Source: Callipepla californica brunnescens
Lineage: Eukaryota; Chordata; Aves; Galliformes; Odontophoridae
Length of the DNA stretch: 64,000 bases
NCBI GenBank assembly: GCA_023055505.1
Contig: JALIRH010000001.1
Location: 8,248,467-8,312,466, forward strand
Direction: 5' to 3'
Part shown: one piece after another, positions 46,271-60,385 of the stretch
Numbering within the stretch: the stretch's first letter is position 1
How the letters are laid out: the number at the start of each line of letters is the position of its first letter
Notes under the pieces: generated by a model
Databases searched by the model: none
Told to the model about the DNA's origin: nothing
What the model saw: the letters and a program-made list of their open reading frames with translations, nothing else
Program-made: the position numbers and the translations under genes

Positions 46271-47836
46271 GCTCACTGCATCAACTGGTAATTTTGAACC
46301 CATATGATGATGGAGTATTGAAGAAAAATTAGTTACACTGTACAGCTCTAAACTATGACATTATTTGGTAAGGATGAGCTTCAGTTATGTTTATAGGAGC
46401 AAAAACAATTCCTTCCATTCCTTATTTGCTGTCCTCCTCTTTTCCTCCCATCTCCCTCAATAATCTCTCTTTTGTCTGGACACAGTGCCAAGTTTCAATT
46501 TCACCCAGACACTGTGAAGGCAAAGACATTGTGCCATCTGGGTTTGCTGGTTTCCTGAGAAGGAAACATTGATCTGTGTGCTATGGAAGAGCCACACACA
46601 GATTTTCATTCTAATTACTCAAGCAATCTCATGTACACACTGAACAAGATAGGTTACAGCAAAGATATCTGCATAATATTATGCAAAATGGATAACCTTA
46701 CTTTAAGCTTTTAGAATGTTGAGTAGCTGTTGGCTGAGAATAGTCAGATCTATGTAGGGTGAAAACATTGGACTTCCTGAGCTATCTAATTCAATCAGAA
46801 TACAATAGAAAGTACCCAATAATCACTGTGTAAAAATCTTACACCGAAATTTTAAAAATACACAGAAAATAAACACATGTATTTTTGTAACAGCTTAAAA
46901 GTGCATGTACATTGGATTGTGACAGAAAAACAAGCACAAGAAAGGCAAGACAATTGCACAATTGCATTTTTTTCTTCTGGTGACTTATTTTTAGTATTTT
47001 TGAGAGCAATATAAAATGCAATACACTATGAACCTCAGAAATAATTCATCAGAGGCAGCAGTTTTTTAAACTTCTCCATCTTCCTTTATCCATATGCTTC
47101 ATCTATCACATGAAAGACCATCTGTTAGCAAAAGACTATTTATTTTTCAGTCTAGTCCCTCTCTGGGGACGTTCAGGTCCCAGTCTCTGAGCATGCTGTG
47201 GTTCTCTTTAACCCTCTGTACTTGAGTTCCTCTCTGGTGAAAAAGCAAAGGGAATAGATTAAAATCTGGATAAAGATCTTTCAGGCGACCACCAAAACAG
47301 TTTTGGAGATGATCTCAGACCCAACAGTTTAGAACATAGTCTCTTCTGACTGAATAGAAGGATGTCCGGAGGTGTATGCTTGTAATACAAAACACATTTC
47401 TCTGCAGAATTAAATTACGAGTCTCTGATACAAAGGTAACAATGGACATAGCATATAATGTGATGTGAGATGATTAAAACTTTCAGTCATTACAGGAAAA
47501 AATATTAAAAAAGCATCCCAGATATAAGACTCATTTTTAAGTACCTATCATTCTCATTTCATTTTTATTCCAATTTTTGCTATTGCTGCTGTCCTTTTCA
47601 GTGAAATATGTGTATATTTATTTATTTTATAATCTAATGTTCCTAGCTACACTGAAATACAATTCAAATAATATAATTAGTGTGGATTTGCATGGAGAAA
47701 GTGACACTAGGGTTAAAAAAAATGAACGTGTTCATGAATGATGAGGATCAAAATTTGAAAGGAGCTTCAGAATCTGGGGACTGAAGCAGGTAAAATTCTA
47801 TCAAAATTCTGTCCTCTAAGAAACAAAACAATAATA

Positions 47837-47837
47837 A

Positions 47838-47881
<44 letters not shown>
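47837..47881. repeat. (GATA)n microsatellite
   Basis: About 10.5 perfect GATA units. GATA arrays are common in vertebrates and often length-polymorphic. Confidence 0.97.
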
Positions 47882-47882
<1 letters not shown>

Positions 47883-50163
47883 TTACATATATTTATATAA
47901 TAATATAATTTTTTTAAGGTTTTTGCAGGCATGTTTACTTATTTATTATGATCAAAGATGTAAGAAAAGTTAAGGCTTAAGACTCATTGGGTGATACTAG
48001 TTATTTAAGTTAAAAGATATTTTTTATTCTGGCTTTATTTTTAATATCAAAAGGCAGAAAATGCTTGATGTCCTTGCTCACTCTATTTCAGTTCTTATTC
48101 CACCTGAAATACTACTCTTGTAAATCTGTCATACTGGCTCTCTGTGCTTTAGTTCTCCAGCTGGAGTACATTTTCAAGGGTGACTAAATTAAATAGAGTG
48201 AGGTTTAAGATGCAAATACATGCAACTGAGAGTAAGAATTCAAATATTTTTCACTAGAAATAGTTGACTGTGTTATCAGTACACTGATCAGGGTTTAAAT
48301 ATACTAAATAGTATATGCATACACATATATATGTATGTTCATATATATGCAAACATGTATTTTGAGATGGAAAGTAGTTATTTAAAACAGGGAGACAAAA
48401 TGTCTAGTATTTAAATGCATTCTGATCTTCCAGTTGACATCAGAATATTTTCCTTCTCATTCTGATTTCATTTTCCAAAACAGTGTTGAAACCCTTAGAA
48501 AAACTGATAAAAGGCATTTTAGACAGATATAGTATAAAGGTCCTTCCAAGTAACCTTGGATAGTGAGAGGTCTACCACCTGTAGCTTTCCAGGGTTCCTC
48601 AGATCTTTCCTAGTGTTTGATTTTCCACTCTCCCCTGAGCTGTTTTTATATCCAGCTGTTAGAGTTTGACCAGATCTCATGACCCAGGCTATGTCAAGGT
48701 TTGAATAGGAGTATGATAGTAGAAACAGTGTGTTGACAAGATAGGGTTTTAAAAAGCCTTAAAGAGATTTACAGCTGTGGTTTTACTGTTGTACATTATG
48801 TTGGGGTGAGATGCAATAGGAAAACTTGTACGTGTCTATGAAAGAGATATAGCTATGCCATTCAGTAAATTCGATTGTTGCCAAGATCTAAGAAAGCAGA
48901 TTGTTGCAAGAGATTCCAAGCATATCTTTAAATATTTTAGAAGGGAAAACAAGAAAATCATGACATTGTCTGCCCACTCCATGTCCAAATATTTCCTACA
49001 TAGGCTGGGAGCTGGAAATGTTTACATATTTAAACTCATAATGGAACATTTGTAGGGATTGAAAATCCACAAAATAATTTGCATGAATTTGCTGGCATTG
49101 GAGTTTCTTGTTATTTTTGATAATTTTTTTTGTGTGAGTAGATTCACGACAAGGGAGTCCAAAATCTCTAGTTTGTTCCATATAGGAGATCTCTTCTGTA
49201 GCGACACAGACAGGCAGCTGTTGCTGTTGAATATTTCCTTAGAAGTTCAGATTAGTTTTCATTACCTTTGATCCAGTTTGCAACAGTTTTTGTCCCTTGT
49301 AATCAGAATTTAGGCAGTGAGATGTTGTTTCTGTCTGTATTTTTATTTACATATTTGTTTTCTCTACAAGTGATAAAAATATGAAAATCAGAAAAAGTAG
49401 AAACAACTCCAAAGCAGATAAAAGACCCTCGACTAAAAGAGTATTCTAAATTATTTTCAGGGTTTAGATGGAAGTGACATCCGTGTCTTTTAGTAAACTC
49501 TCCATTACTCCCACTACTCCATTACTACTACTAGGATACTACATTCTTTCACCTATAATTTTGTCTTACATTAAATAATTACACTGACATTTCAAAAACT
49601 GTTTGCCTCTTTTAGACAAAAGTGCATAAATTTTGCATATATTTTAATTTTAGTCAGAATTATTTGAATATTTCTGAGAATGAAACTTCATGAAAATGTA
49701 TCATTTAGTTCATATTAAATAAGAAAACTTTACTTCAAAAGATAATCTGGAGGATAATCTGAGGGAAAAGGAAGTAGCCTTTGTATCAGGGATATGCCTT
49801 TTGCCACCCTCAGGAAAAAGCAGCACAAATTTGTCTGTGTTTTCAATCAGTCTGGAGTTAATAAGAGAAAAAAAATGAGGACTCATAAATCACCGAATGT
49901 AGTAGCTTCATAAAAATTGGACACGTTTGTTTACAATTTGCTATTTTGCAGTTCTTTTGCCAGTTTTTATAATTTTAGAGACCCTGGGTCTGTCAAATAT
50001 GCTGCACAGAGCCTTCAGCACTATTGATCATGTACTAAGTCCAGCACTAAGGGTACATCTCTAACATACACGTACTCAGACATTTACATGCTAACTCATG
50101 AATGTTCTTGTCATGTACTGGCATAGCACTGTGAAAGATCTTGAAAGCTAATAAAACCTTACA

Positions 50164-50165
<2 letters not shown>

Positions 50166-50199
<34 letters not shown>
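50166..50199. repeat. (T)34 homopolymer
   Basis: Longest homopolymer in the window. It could be an antisense poly(A) tail, but I do not recognise a retrocopy to its right (50200-50800). Confidence 0.93.
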
Positions 50200-53100
50200 C
50201 AGAAGATCAAGATAAAAACATACTACACTGTACTTGCACTGTGATACTGTGATCTAGACTTTTGTATGACTTATACGTGTTATGATACAGGAACAACTTG
50301 AGCTCTACTAAAGTGTTTTCTTCTACTTCAGCAATTTAGCAAAATTTAGCAATCCATCTCATGCCAGACCCTTAGCCTTGTAAGCATGTTATTCTGTGGT
50401 ACCTCAACCTGCTGCAACTTCTGTAGGGCCTACTTTTACTAGTTCTCTAGAAAATCTGTATATGATCATAATTATGTATGTGCATGCTCTGGATGTTATA
50501 CTGAGCCTATCATCACAACCACAGGCAATGAACCTGCCCATCCTGTCATCTGAAAAACCTGTACCCAGCTCTCTCTCTGTCTCTACCTCAAATTGCATGA
50601 GGATAAGCACAAGGCATGAGAGTAAAGGAGAGGTAGGATAATATCAAAGAAGAAATGCAGGAAATAAGAGGATTGGAGAGGAGGAAAAGTAAGGATGAGA
50701 GTTGGAAAACTGGAAAATTGAGCTAAACAAGCACTAGATTAAGTACCCAAGGAAAACAAAGTTACATGAGGTCTACTATGAAGAATGAAACTAAAGTCTG
50801 CTGTGTGGGTGACTGGGTCCATGAGCTAGTGGAGAGACTGATCAGACAAGAAAAATAACATGAATCAGGGAAGCAGGAAATGGCATCTGCTTTGCTGAAA
50901 AAGAATGACCACTGTGATTAGATAGTTTCTTGGAAATAGTAGAATTGGAGCAGAAAAATTTGAAAAGCTGAAGTAGAATGGAATGGACCAATTACTGGAG
51001 GAAATGACTGTAAAAAGAGTTTGCCAAACTCTTTGTGGTAAGAACAGTAGAACTGAAGGAAGTTTTTTGTTATTGATTAGTTTTAGAAGTTTCAAAAGGC
51101 ACATAGAAGTAACAAACTAGCTATGCTGGAACTAAGACAAAGTAATGATGAAAATAGGAGGGAAAAAAATCCAAGGAATTAAAATAACAATAATAGGTCT
51201 AGAGCAGACAATGCAAAACAACTCAGCACCGAGCTGAATGGACACTCCTACTAGAATCTGGGAGGAACCCATAGATTTTTCTTAAACACCAAATTTTCTC
51301 TGAAAATATTTTTTCATTTTCTGATACAAATATTTCATGTGGGAAACATTTGCATTTATTTAATATATGCAGAGAAGAAAAACCTGTGATTACTATCACT
51401 TAGTTATCCTTTTATCTCAATACTCTGATCCCAGCTCAGGATGCCTGGGAAGGCACTGTGATGCCCTGAGATAGAGTGTTTTTATTTCCAGATTGCATCT
51501 GAAAGGAAGCCAATTACAAGTACAGAATATACACACAGATACACACTTACATATAACAGGAAAAAAAAAGAAGTGTCATAATGTACTGAAATGTTAAAAA
51601 ATTTCAGGATAAAATTGTTAGGGTAGTATTGTTTCAGATTTAATAGTAAGTGTATGCATTATAATACAGCCCAGTGATGTGATAATTTCTACAAGAATCC
51701 TGTCTTATTTAATGAGTAAGAGGTGTATTCAAAGGATGAATTAGGTATAATGTTTACAAGACATTTGTGACTCAAATGGGACATCAAAAAGGAAAGGAAA
51801 GATTTCCTTCTTGAGATCCCTGAATATGGTACAGAGGGACTTAATTTCTTCCCTTTCTTTTTCCCAAGGTATCTATGTGATGCTAAACAAGTCATGCAAA
51901 CCAGATATTTCTGAGGCCACCACTTATTGCATGTCCTCATGCCCTAACTGCTCAGCACAAGAAAAAATTAAAAACCTACCCAAAATACAATGTTCTCAGT
52001 ACGATAACTGAACTTACTGGAACCTGAATTGAAAAACATGTAGAACTCTATCAGCTTCTCAGGAAAATTAAATAATATCCATTTGGACACACTAAAGCAC
52101 CATGGATACTAGGGATGTTACTGAGATGAATTAGGGACAAGTTAATCTGTAACATTGAATACTGCAGGTAGTAAAGATAAAAATTATAATTTGCCTACTT
52201 GTAGAGTAGTGATTCTTGGAAGTAGATCAAACCTGGGACACTGAGCTTTTTCAGTGATAACTGCACTTGACTTACATAAAACAATTTAAAGCAGATTCTC
52301 AAAATAGTAACCATCTTCTGTCCTCTGCAGTGAACAATAAAGAACCTTTAAAAGCAAAGTGCATAGTCACATTAATGACCTAATGCAAATGTACAAGAAG
52401 GCTGAATTAAAATTGCATTGTTAATCTTAGAGATGCATTTTTCTGAACTCAAAGCAATGGATGTTTCAATATTAGTAAAGTTCTAGTAGCACTGTGTCTA
52501 CATTTAGGCATAGAAGAGATATTTATAACCTATATGTGTGTGTATCCACACTATCTGTTTTTCCACGGGTCTTCTCATCATACTTCTTCATTGCTTCTCT
52601 TTCCATTATTTTGCCAATGAATTGAGGGAATTCAGTAATGATTTAGCTCAGCTTTGAAAACCAGATTCCCTCTTAAACTAAAATAAAGTATCTAAACCAG
52701 CAAGTCTGGTTATGTATGAAATAAAGTAAAACAAGGTTATGAATCCACAAATGAAATGCAGCTTTCTAACATGTATTCAGCATGTGGGACTTGGTGCTAT
52801 ACACTCTTGAATTTTTTTTCCAGCCTCTAGCTTTTAAAGAGGGTACATTGTATGTGGCAGCAACCACAGAGTCATGTCTGCTGCCAAGAAAACATATTAC
52901 TACACTTCAGTAATGTTGCTTAATTGTTTTCCCTCTGGTCAAGTTACCCAGAAATACTTGCTCTTCTACAGCTCTGTAGTAATGTTCAGTTAGATGAAAT
53001 GACCAGTCTTCAGAGGAATTAGAGATATGTTCTGAGCTTCTATTAGAGAAAAAGACTTCCTTATCTGGGAAATTATATAACCTCTATGAGCATGGTATTT

Positions 53101-53989
53101 TTACAAATAGAGATTTCTATCAGAAACAAGCATTTTACGATGAAAAATGTTCTTGCCTTGTGGATGTGTACATACCACACAGCAACGGTAGCTATAGGAC
53201 ATAAAATCATTTGCTAGTTACAAAGGCAGTAAAACTACAATGGGGAAAAAGCAAAAATAACAGGAAAGTGTAGGACTAGGACTAGGATCTTTCTGATCCT
53301 TACCCAGATGTACAGAGAATGAATGTATGGACAATGGACTGCTCATTGTTCCTGGATAAAGTAATTTCCTTCCTTCCTTGTCAGGACGTAATGAATCTAA
53401 AAATGGGAAGAAGGGTCAATGAGTAGAGGAACTGCTCAACATTATTTCTTTATAGTTGCACAGAGCGTGTTTTCTGCATTCACTCAGAGCTTTGTGCTAT
53501 AGTATTATTCAACATAGGGTTGTGTTTAATGACACAGTCTAAGCTCTTAGAAAGTGTGAAGACATTGTCATCACTCAGAGCTAAGTGAAACAATTTATCT
53601 TGTTGGTTTCTGGTGGAGACCAGGAGATTGTTTCCTAACTTATCTAAAAATAACCATTATTAAGATGAATTTGATAAAGAGGAAAATTCTGACATATGAG
53701 AGAAAACTTTGTACACTTGGAGAATCGAGTACAGCTTTGTATGAGTCTAATGAGTGTAAAATGACTGTTCTTTAGTTAGTAATGTAATTCAGAAAGCCTT
53801 GTTATTCTGATTCTGTAAATGGAAACTGGTATATAGATTACTTCCACTAAACTAATTGTAAAAGCTAACTAAATAGATTTAAAGTAAAAAACTTCCACAA
53901 GGCAGAAAGAATAGAAATAATTCAAATATTTTATATTGATTTAAAAGAAGTGCAGTTAAATCTTTCTACTAATAAGTAATTGCCTTTTA
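50200..53989. other. Intergenic DNA, no gene seen
   Basis: AT-rich unique-looking sequence. Frames of up to 83 codons on both strands were inspected without a recognisable domain. Confidence 0.5.
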
Positions 53990-54016
53990 TTTTTTTTTTT
54001 TTTTTTTTTTTTTTTT
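53990..54016. repeat. (T)27 homopolymer
   Basis: Uninterrupted T run. Confidence 0.93.
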
Positions 54017-55174
54017 CTATCAGGACAAATAATCTGTGTCTCAGGATAATCACTCACACAGTAAAATAAAAATAAAACCAACTAACAGCCTGCTGTTGGC
54101 CACTCCTAAAAGATGAAGTGAACCATAACTTAAAATGAGTTTAGGGTAGCAAGGAAATATTTTGAGGGGGATTATGCGGCTTTACTTGCTTTGTGAACTG
54201 CACGGAAAAGTCTTCACATGGCTGAGACAAGAGACTCATGTCTGTGGTCAGCTAAGTGGAGGAGAGCTCCAGATATCATTCACAGGTGAGAGATGGTACC
54301 AACTCTACACAGCTCATGACCTCACTTCAAGGGGGTATAATCCTGACCACTTGTTTCCTTCAGATCATTCCAACCACCTGTGCCTATATCTGATGCATCG
54401 TGTGTAGGAATGAAGGATGCATTATGACTGTTCTTAAGTTATATTCAGACTCCCGAGTTACTGTTTGTTATATAAAAGATATAAATGAGGTACCAGAAGA
54501 GAACTTCAATATGATGAGATCATAGCAATCTTGCACTTATAAAGTGTGCATTCTGTGACATATTTTCAAGTTATCATAGCTCCTCTTTATCTAGATATTT
54601 TCCTTACAAGGAATACTCCTGAATCAACTAAAGTCGTTATATATCTTTCAGGAATAAATGAATAATTTACAATAGCTCCCTTTCTCAGTTTTGGGCTAAA
54701 TACCACTGCTTTTTCAGCATGGTTTTAAAATTTTGTTATAGCTATTTTAAATATACTGTATAAAAATTACACACACTCTCCTTGCTTTTCCTAATTTTGA
54801 TTTTAGTTTAGATCTACTAAAATAAAGTTTCTAGGACCAGAACAGTCCAAAGATTTTGTCATTATAATTAAAGATTCAAATAAACCAACAAACAAACAAA
54901 ACGGACTAATGTAAAGGTTGACAATTTCTGGATTGACTAGGAATTGGGTGCACCTTTTAGTTGGGTTATTTTTTGCTATTGATAAGCAACAATAATTAGA
55001 AAATCTTAATCAGAGTTTGGTCACAACCTTGTCAACAGTCTGAAAGTTATATTCTGTTTGAGATATAGTGAGAAATGTTTTCACCAGTTTTATTTTTCCC
55101 AAGGTAACCTGAGAGGAATGGATAGCATGGATTCCTGAGAGGAATATACATGGATTCCTGAGAGGGATACTACT
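54017..55174. other. Intergenic DNA with a small direct duplication
   Basis: No gene is seen. At about 55127-55166 the unit CATGGATTCCTGAGAGG occurs twice, 23 bp apart, just before the CR1 piece begins. An (AAAC)n patch is at about 54885-54900. Confidence 0.55.
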
Positions 55175-55665
55175 TGGCTGTGCAGGGCTGGGGGAATGAA
55201 GGCCAAGGCCCAACTGGAACTGGACTTGATATGGGATGCAAAGGAGGATAAGAAAGGCTTCTATAGGTATATCAACCAGAAAAGGAAAGTCCAGGAAGGC
55301 ATAAGCTCCCTAGTGAGCAACACAGGAAGGTAAGTAAAAATAGACAAGGAGAAGGATGAGATATTCAACAACTTTTTGCCTCAGTCTTCACTAGCAACTG
55401 CTCTACACACAGACCTCAAGCATGCAGTTTGGAAGATGGAACTGTGGGAGCAATGTCCCTCATGCTGTAAGCAAAGATCAGATTTGTGACTGCCTGAGGA
55501 TCCTGGCCAAATGTAAGTCCGTGGTTCCTGATGAGAAGCATCCCACAGTTCCTACAGAATTAGTTGACATAATTACCAAGCCACTATCAATGATATTTGA
55601 AAAGCCATGATCATCACATGAAGTCCCCAGAGACAGAAAAGAGTAATGTTATTCCATTTTTCTAA
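55175..55665 (+). mobile_element. CR1 LINE internal fragment, plus strand
   Basis: The fragment covers the ORF2 linker and the beginning of the reverse transcriptase. In frame from about 55196: NEGQGPTGTG is read in one phase, and KAKAQLELDLIWDAKEDKKG then FYRYINQKRKVQEGISSLVS in the other, matching the family's 'KKGFYRYIxxKRK' block. An open frame at 55422-55610 continues with VSKDQICDCLRILAKCKSVV and LVDIITKPLSMIFEKP. It stops near 55665, well before the 3' end that CR1 insertions normally have, so the right side has been lost. Confidence 0.85.
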
Positions 55666-55939
55666 AAGTTAAAATAAAAATGCAGTTCCTGAACTAGGTG
55701 AGTTAAGTCCCTTTTATTAGGAAATAAAGAAAGCTAATCAAGTGCAGTAGAGGAGAATTACACAGAATGGAATTTGTCTTTTCAGTTGACCTAATGCGCT
55801 AATTTGTTGCTCAGTGCTAAAAACAAACAAACAAACAAAAAAAAATAGGAGGCAAAGTATTTTAAGTTTGGGGTCAATATTAGTATTCTGACACAGAGCA
55901 AAGAATAAAGAAGTAGAATAATAGAATCCTAGAATATCC

Positions 55940-56130
55940 TGAATATGGTTTTGGCACTAGAACAGGCTCCCCAAGTAAATTCCACAGAACAAACCTGATG
56001 GATTTCAAGAATCATTTGGACACTTTTCTCAAAAATGTGATTTCAATTTTGGGTAGTGCCTTATGGAATTGGAACTTGGTGATCCTTGTGGGTCCCTTTC
56101 AACTCTGAATATTCTATGATTCTACGATTC
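55940..56130 (+). mobile_element. CR1 LINE 3' end, plus strand
   Basis: About 190 bp: AGAACAGGCTCCCCAAGTAA (C-terminal ORF2 codons), ATCATTTGGACACTTTTCTC, then the 3' UTR with GGTGATCCTTGTGGGTCCCT and TATTCTATGATTCTACGATT. The 3' UTR resembles the subfamily of the 24183 copy. It may be the 3' end of the same insertion as the fragment at 55175-55665. Confidence 0.88.
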
Positions 56131-59100
56131 AAGGAGTAAATAAGTACATACATCTGTGTATATGAATACATCCCATTAAAAACTCAAAATCACGGTTATC
56201 TTTGGGTAAGAAAAAATTTTTTACCCCCACCACAGTAAAAAATTATTTTATTTTTCATTATTTTATTTAGGAAATGTATTTAAATCAATCTCATTAATAT
56301 TAGCAACAAAACTACTTCACATACAATGAAAATAACTTTATTTTGCCCTAGTTATTTCAGATCATTTAATAATATATTTTTATACTATTTTTTGCATGAA
56401 AGAGAACAAAACTGTCCTAATCTCCAGAGTGCTATTCTGCACACATCACAAGACAAACTGGAAATTTAAAAGGTAAGGGGGAGGGGAAGGATGAGCTGCA
56501 AACAACAAAATTCCTGCAAAACATAAAAAGGAGAGTATGTTGTTGAACATATTAATACTGACTGTTCTTAGTATAATTTTTTTCCATTGATCAGTAGATA
56601 ACAATGAAACAATACTGAACACAACGACAAGAACAACAAAGCTACTAAACCTACAAGTTTATGCTGACACTCTAAAACTGACCTTTGGGTAATAATGTCC
56701 ATCTGTTGTAGCTGAACTTAATATTCTGTTCTTTTTTCAGTAAACTTAAGCATTACTAGTTCAATTACATAAATTTCTCTTGGAAATTTGCTCTAAAGCA
56801 TGATACAACTGTTCCAAGTTGTTTCTTCTTTTTTTTCTTTTTTTTAAATTTTTATGGCTTCTGTAAAAGATATCTTATTTCTCTTCTTCCATTTAATCCG
56901 TCTTTCAAAGAGGTATATTCCCATCATTACATAGCAGACAATCAGTCCACAATGGCAGCAGAATGATAAGAACTCTGTCACACAAGGAATGACCCGAAGG
57001 CATGAAATGCTAATGCAAATATCATGAAAATGCATGTCAGTGGAAGAGACCAGGAAAGCAGTCCCATAACTGTGAGGACTGCCACCAGAGAAAGGGGGAG
57101 GACTGCTGATTGAAGAGTCTGCCATGTTAAGAAAGCTTACTCCAAAGATTGCTAGATAAGCAAATGAGAGAAGAAGTGAGACCTGGAATAGGCAGAGCAG
57201 ATGAGTAGCAGTACCACTGGTAGCTGCTCCTGGTATTTCCACATGATAGGTTTGTACCTGGCCCTTCACCTTTCATTAAATGATAGGGTGTAGTCCTTAT
57301 CTGTGGCATTTGCTCTTCAGGGCACTTCCTATTGAATTTGAGCCAACATGCAAATCTCTGTGAAGGACATACACCATTACTCTAGGATGAACTTTACTCA
57401 AGGACTCAAATAGGTCAGCAAAGATAGAGAGAAAGGGAGATTGATTTCTTGCAAACTTCCTCACAATTGGCTGAAACTCAGCTTCTTGCATTCCTCTAGT
57501 CTGTATTAAGTTATGTAACTTCTCAGAAAGGCCTGATTGAAGACTTCTATAATGTGCCTATCTCACACCAGAAGGATGTTAGTGCTGCATTGATGTTTTT
57601 TTTTTTTCCTTAATAACTTAAATGTGTATCAGTTGCGATGTTCAATTTTCAGAAAACACTTCAAATATTGAAAAAGTTACAAGTTATTCAAGTTGCACTT
57701 GCTACTACTGCAAAAGAAGCTCTTAAATTTATTCCCGGATTTTCAATTCTTCTTAATCTTAAGACAAAATGAATCAATTCCCCTTAATTCTTAGAAATGT
57801 TTTTCCTTTTAAATTGTCCTATTTTTCAAGTCTTCAGTTCACAGAGGAATAAGAATTAGCTCTGCAGACATAACAAATTAGTCATATTGATCCTGCCAAG
57901 AGTACTAAATTATTAACAATTGTCTCCTCCCTGTACAACCAACTTTAAGCTCATAAAAACCCTTTATGAAATCTTAGATACAGACATCTGGGCAACATAC
58001 AGCCTCTCTCCCTTTTTTTCTTCCTAAACCTGTTGTAGGATTAATTTATTCTTGTTTTAAGTAACTTGGGATCTACATGGAGAAAAACATAAAAACAGAC
58101 TATGCTGATTTTGTTTTCATTTTTTAGGAGATGACTAGCAGTCTTAAGTGCACTAAGGTTCCACCAAAGGGAAGAAGATAAAGAAAAGAAAAAGTCAATA
58201 TTACTTAATGATATTCCAGATGTCTTAAGTTTTCTGAGCCTTGTTTGCAGACAGCCATGTCAGCACTTCAAGTGAAATAAACTTTATTGACTTGAAGGGC
58301 CACTTGTGAATGACTACTACAAATGCTGATCTGTATTTTCTGATGCCAGAGACTTCTTAGATGGAATGAATATTGTTGTTATAAATTACTCCTCCGAGTA
58401 GAGAAAAAAAAGTAAACACTTCTGCTCCATTCTTTGACAAATGACTGTGCTGAAGTTTATGCCTGTTAGATTTGCATTTTGAATGAGTTGTGGTTCTTTT
58501 ATAGGGATACAGAAGCATTATTTAGTGATGGTCTTTTGACATTCTGTGCTGTGTTTCTCCCAGGAGTGTTATCTCTGTGCATTTCCTTTTCTATCATCAA
58601 CATTCTGCCCTTGGGGAGATCACAGAAAGGATTAGAGAGTTCATTCCTTTAGTCATATTCTATTATCCTAATTCATGGTGAGCTGTCTGTTTCCTCTGTA
58701 AATGCCTCATCAGTTTGAAAAGGGTACCCCAAAAGGGCAAAACTTTGATATCTTTGTAGTGGGTGACAATAAGTGTAGACAAAAAACACACGACAAAAGT
58801 ACAGCTGTGAAGCGTGCTGATGGTTTCATTATTGTATAGTGTAAAAACATCAAGGACTTGAATAAACCCAGTCACTTTGGTACTTATTCATGATAGAAGG
58901 TGCTGTTAGGAGATAAGAACTAGTCTGACTAATTTGCTACATTCTTTATTAGAATTTAGACCATAATCTATAATATATGCATACTGTATATGCATCACAT
59001 TAAACTAATTCATGAATGTGAAGTAGCATTTTTCTACAGACTATTTCATACTTTTGTAAACAATATTTGCTGTTGTATTTCCAGAAATCCTTTTAACAGT

Positions 59101-60384
59101 TGTATTTCACTCATTCACTACATGGAAGAAGCATATGTTCGTGTGTTAACAGAGCAAGATTATGTGCACATTGTGGACGACACTCAGTTACCCTCATGTT
59201 CATCAGGATTTTACCACAGTATTTACAAAATTCTTCTTAAGAAATTTATTTCTATATTTCTTGCACTATATTACTTCTCTTTCACAGAAAATGGACTTCT
59301 CTGTTAAAAAAAATCATTCTAACTACATATAAATTTCCAAGCAAAGCCTTAGAACAAGAAAAACATCTTTACTGGATGTAAATCAGCGTTCTCCAGCTGA
59401 AACTGAGAACCAGACCCATGTTATTTATTAACAGTGGTAAAACCAGCTAAATGGTTTTACTGTTTTTTCAATTAGAAATAAAACATTACAGAGCAAATCT
59501 GTAATATTGTTTCCCAAAAGTCTAGTGCTTCACTCTAGACTTTTGTTTATTCTTTGTTTCTTGTGCTATTTACAGACACAAACTTATGCAAAGGTTCTAA
59601 AATGTCATAAAATTGATAGCTTCTGAATTCAGACACGGAAATGTCAACAAAGTTGGGTTTAGCTCAAAGGTAAACTATCTTTGAAGTTTACATGCACTTA
59701 TGTTTTGTTCCAAGCTTTTGACCAACTCTTTGAGTATAATAATACAAAAACCTTGGCAGCATCATGAAAACTCAAGCTATCTACACCCAACTTGAGTTAC
59801 TTTTATCCCTTTTCTGACTGGTGTTTTTGTGCAATTTCTACTTTGCTATGGTTAAACTGGTATTGTTTTGCCAATAAGATATTTTAAAAAGTGAAACCGG
59901 CATCTGGATCATTTAAAAAGTACATCTCCTCTTTGAGTCACATAACCTACACTTCCTTTCTGTGGAAGAAAAAGTATAAAATAGAAGTCTCAAATTTTCT
60001 TTCTTGTAGCTTGAGGGAAGAATCAGAACTGTATTGTATCCATCCTACCATTCATCCATCCATATGCAAACAAAATGTTTTCCTTTTACATAACTTTGGC
60101 ACTAACAGATTAAGAGGCTTTTTTTATTTTTCAATTAAGTGTTCTTTAAACAGCCTCAGGTCTACAGTAGAGAAGTAAAGAACATTGCAGGTGATATGGA
60201 TACTCCACTGGTAATATTTTTATTATATTCACAGATCAAAATTATACTGTGATAATGTCCACAAGTCTCAGACAAAGATAGAAATCCTTATGCTAGGAGC
60301 TTCAGACAAATGTTTTGAAAGAAATTCCAGCTTTACATCTCTTCCAAATCCATAATTTCAGTAAATAAGCTGCTTACTTTTCTC
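56131..60384. other. Intergenic DNA, no supported gene
   Basis: AT-rich DNA without a recognised transposable element. It includes T-rich runs near 56828-56846 and 57597-57608. The only frame of note is 56844-57269 on the minus strand, listed separately. Confidence 0.5.
56844..57269 (-). other. Unrecognised 141-codon open frame with two hydrophobic segments
   Basis: I do not recognise this. The minus-strand frame begins at GTG, not ATG, and encodes a hydrophobic stretch at about residues 22-46 (LLCLFQVSLLLSFAYLAIFG), a Ser/Pro-rich middle, and a second hydrophobic stretch at about residues 93-120 (CCHCGLIVCYVMMGIYLFER) followed by a basic tail. An AG precedes the frame, so a terminal exon is conceivable, but no splice partner or family match is seen. 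A chance open frame or an old pseudogene is more likely. Confidence 0.25.
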
Positions 60385-60385
60385 T

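Larger units (their letters stand above)
45403..50165. other. AT-rich intergenic DNA with microsatellites
   Basis: No gene or interspersed repeat is recognised. It contains a 22-nt A run at 46249-46270, the (GATA)n tract listed separately, and an alternating ATATGT/ATATGC patch at about 48311-48356. Confidence 0.5.
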
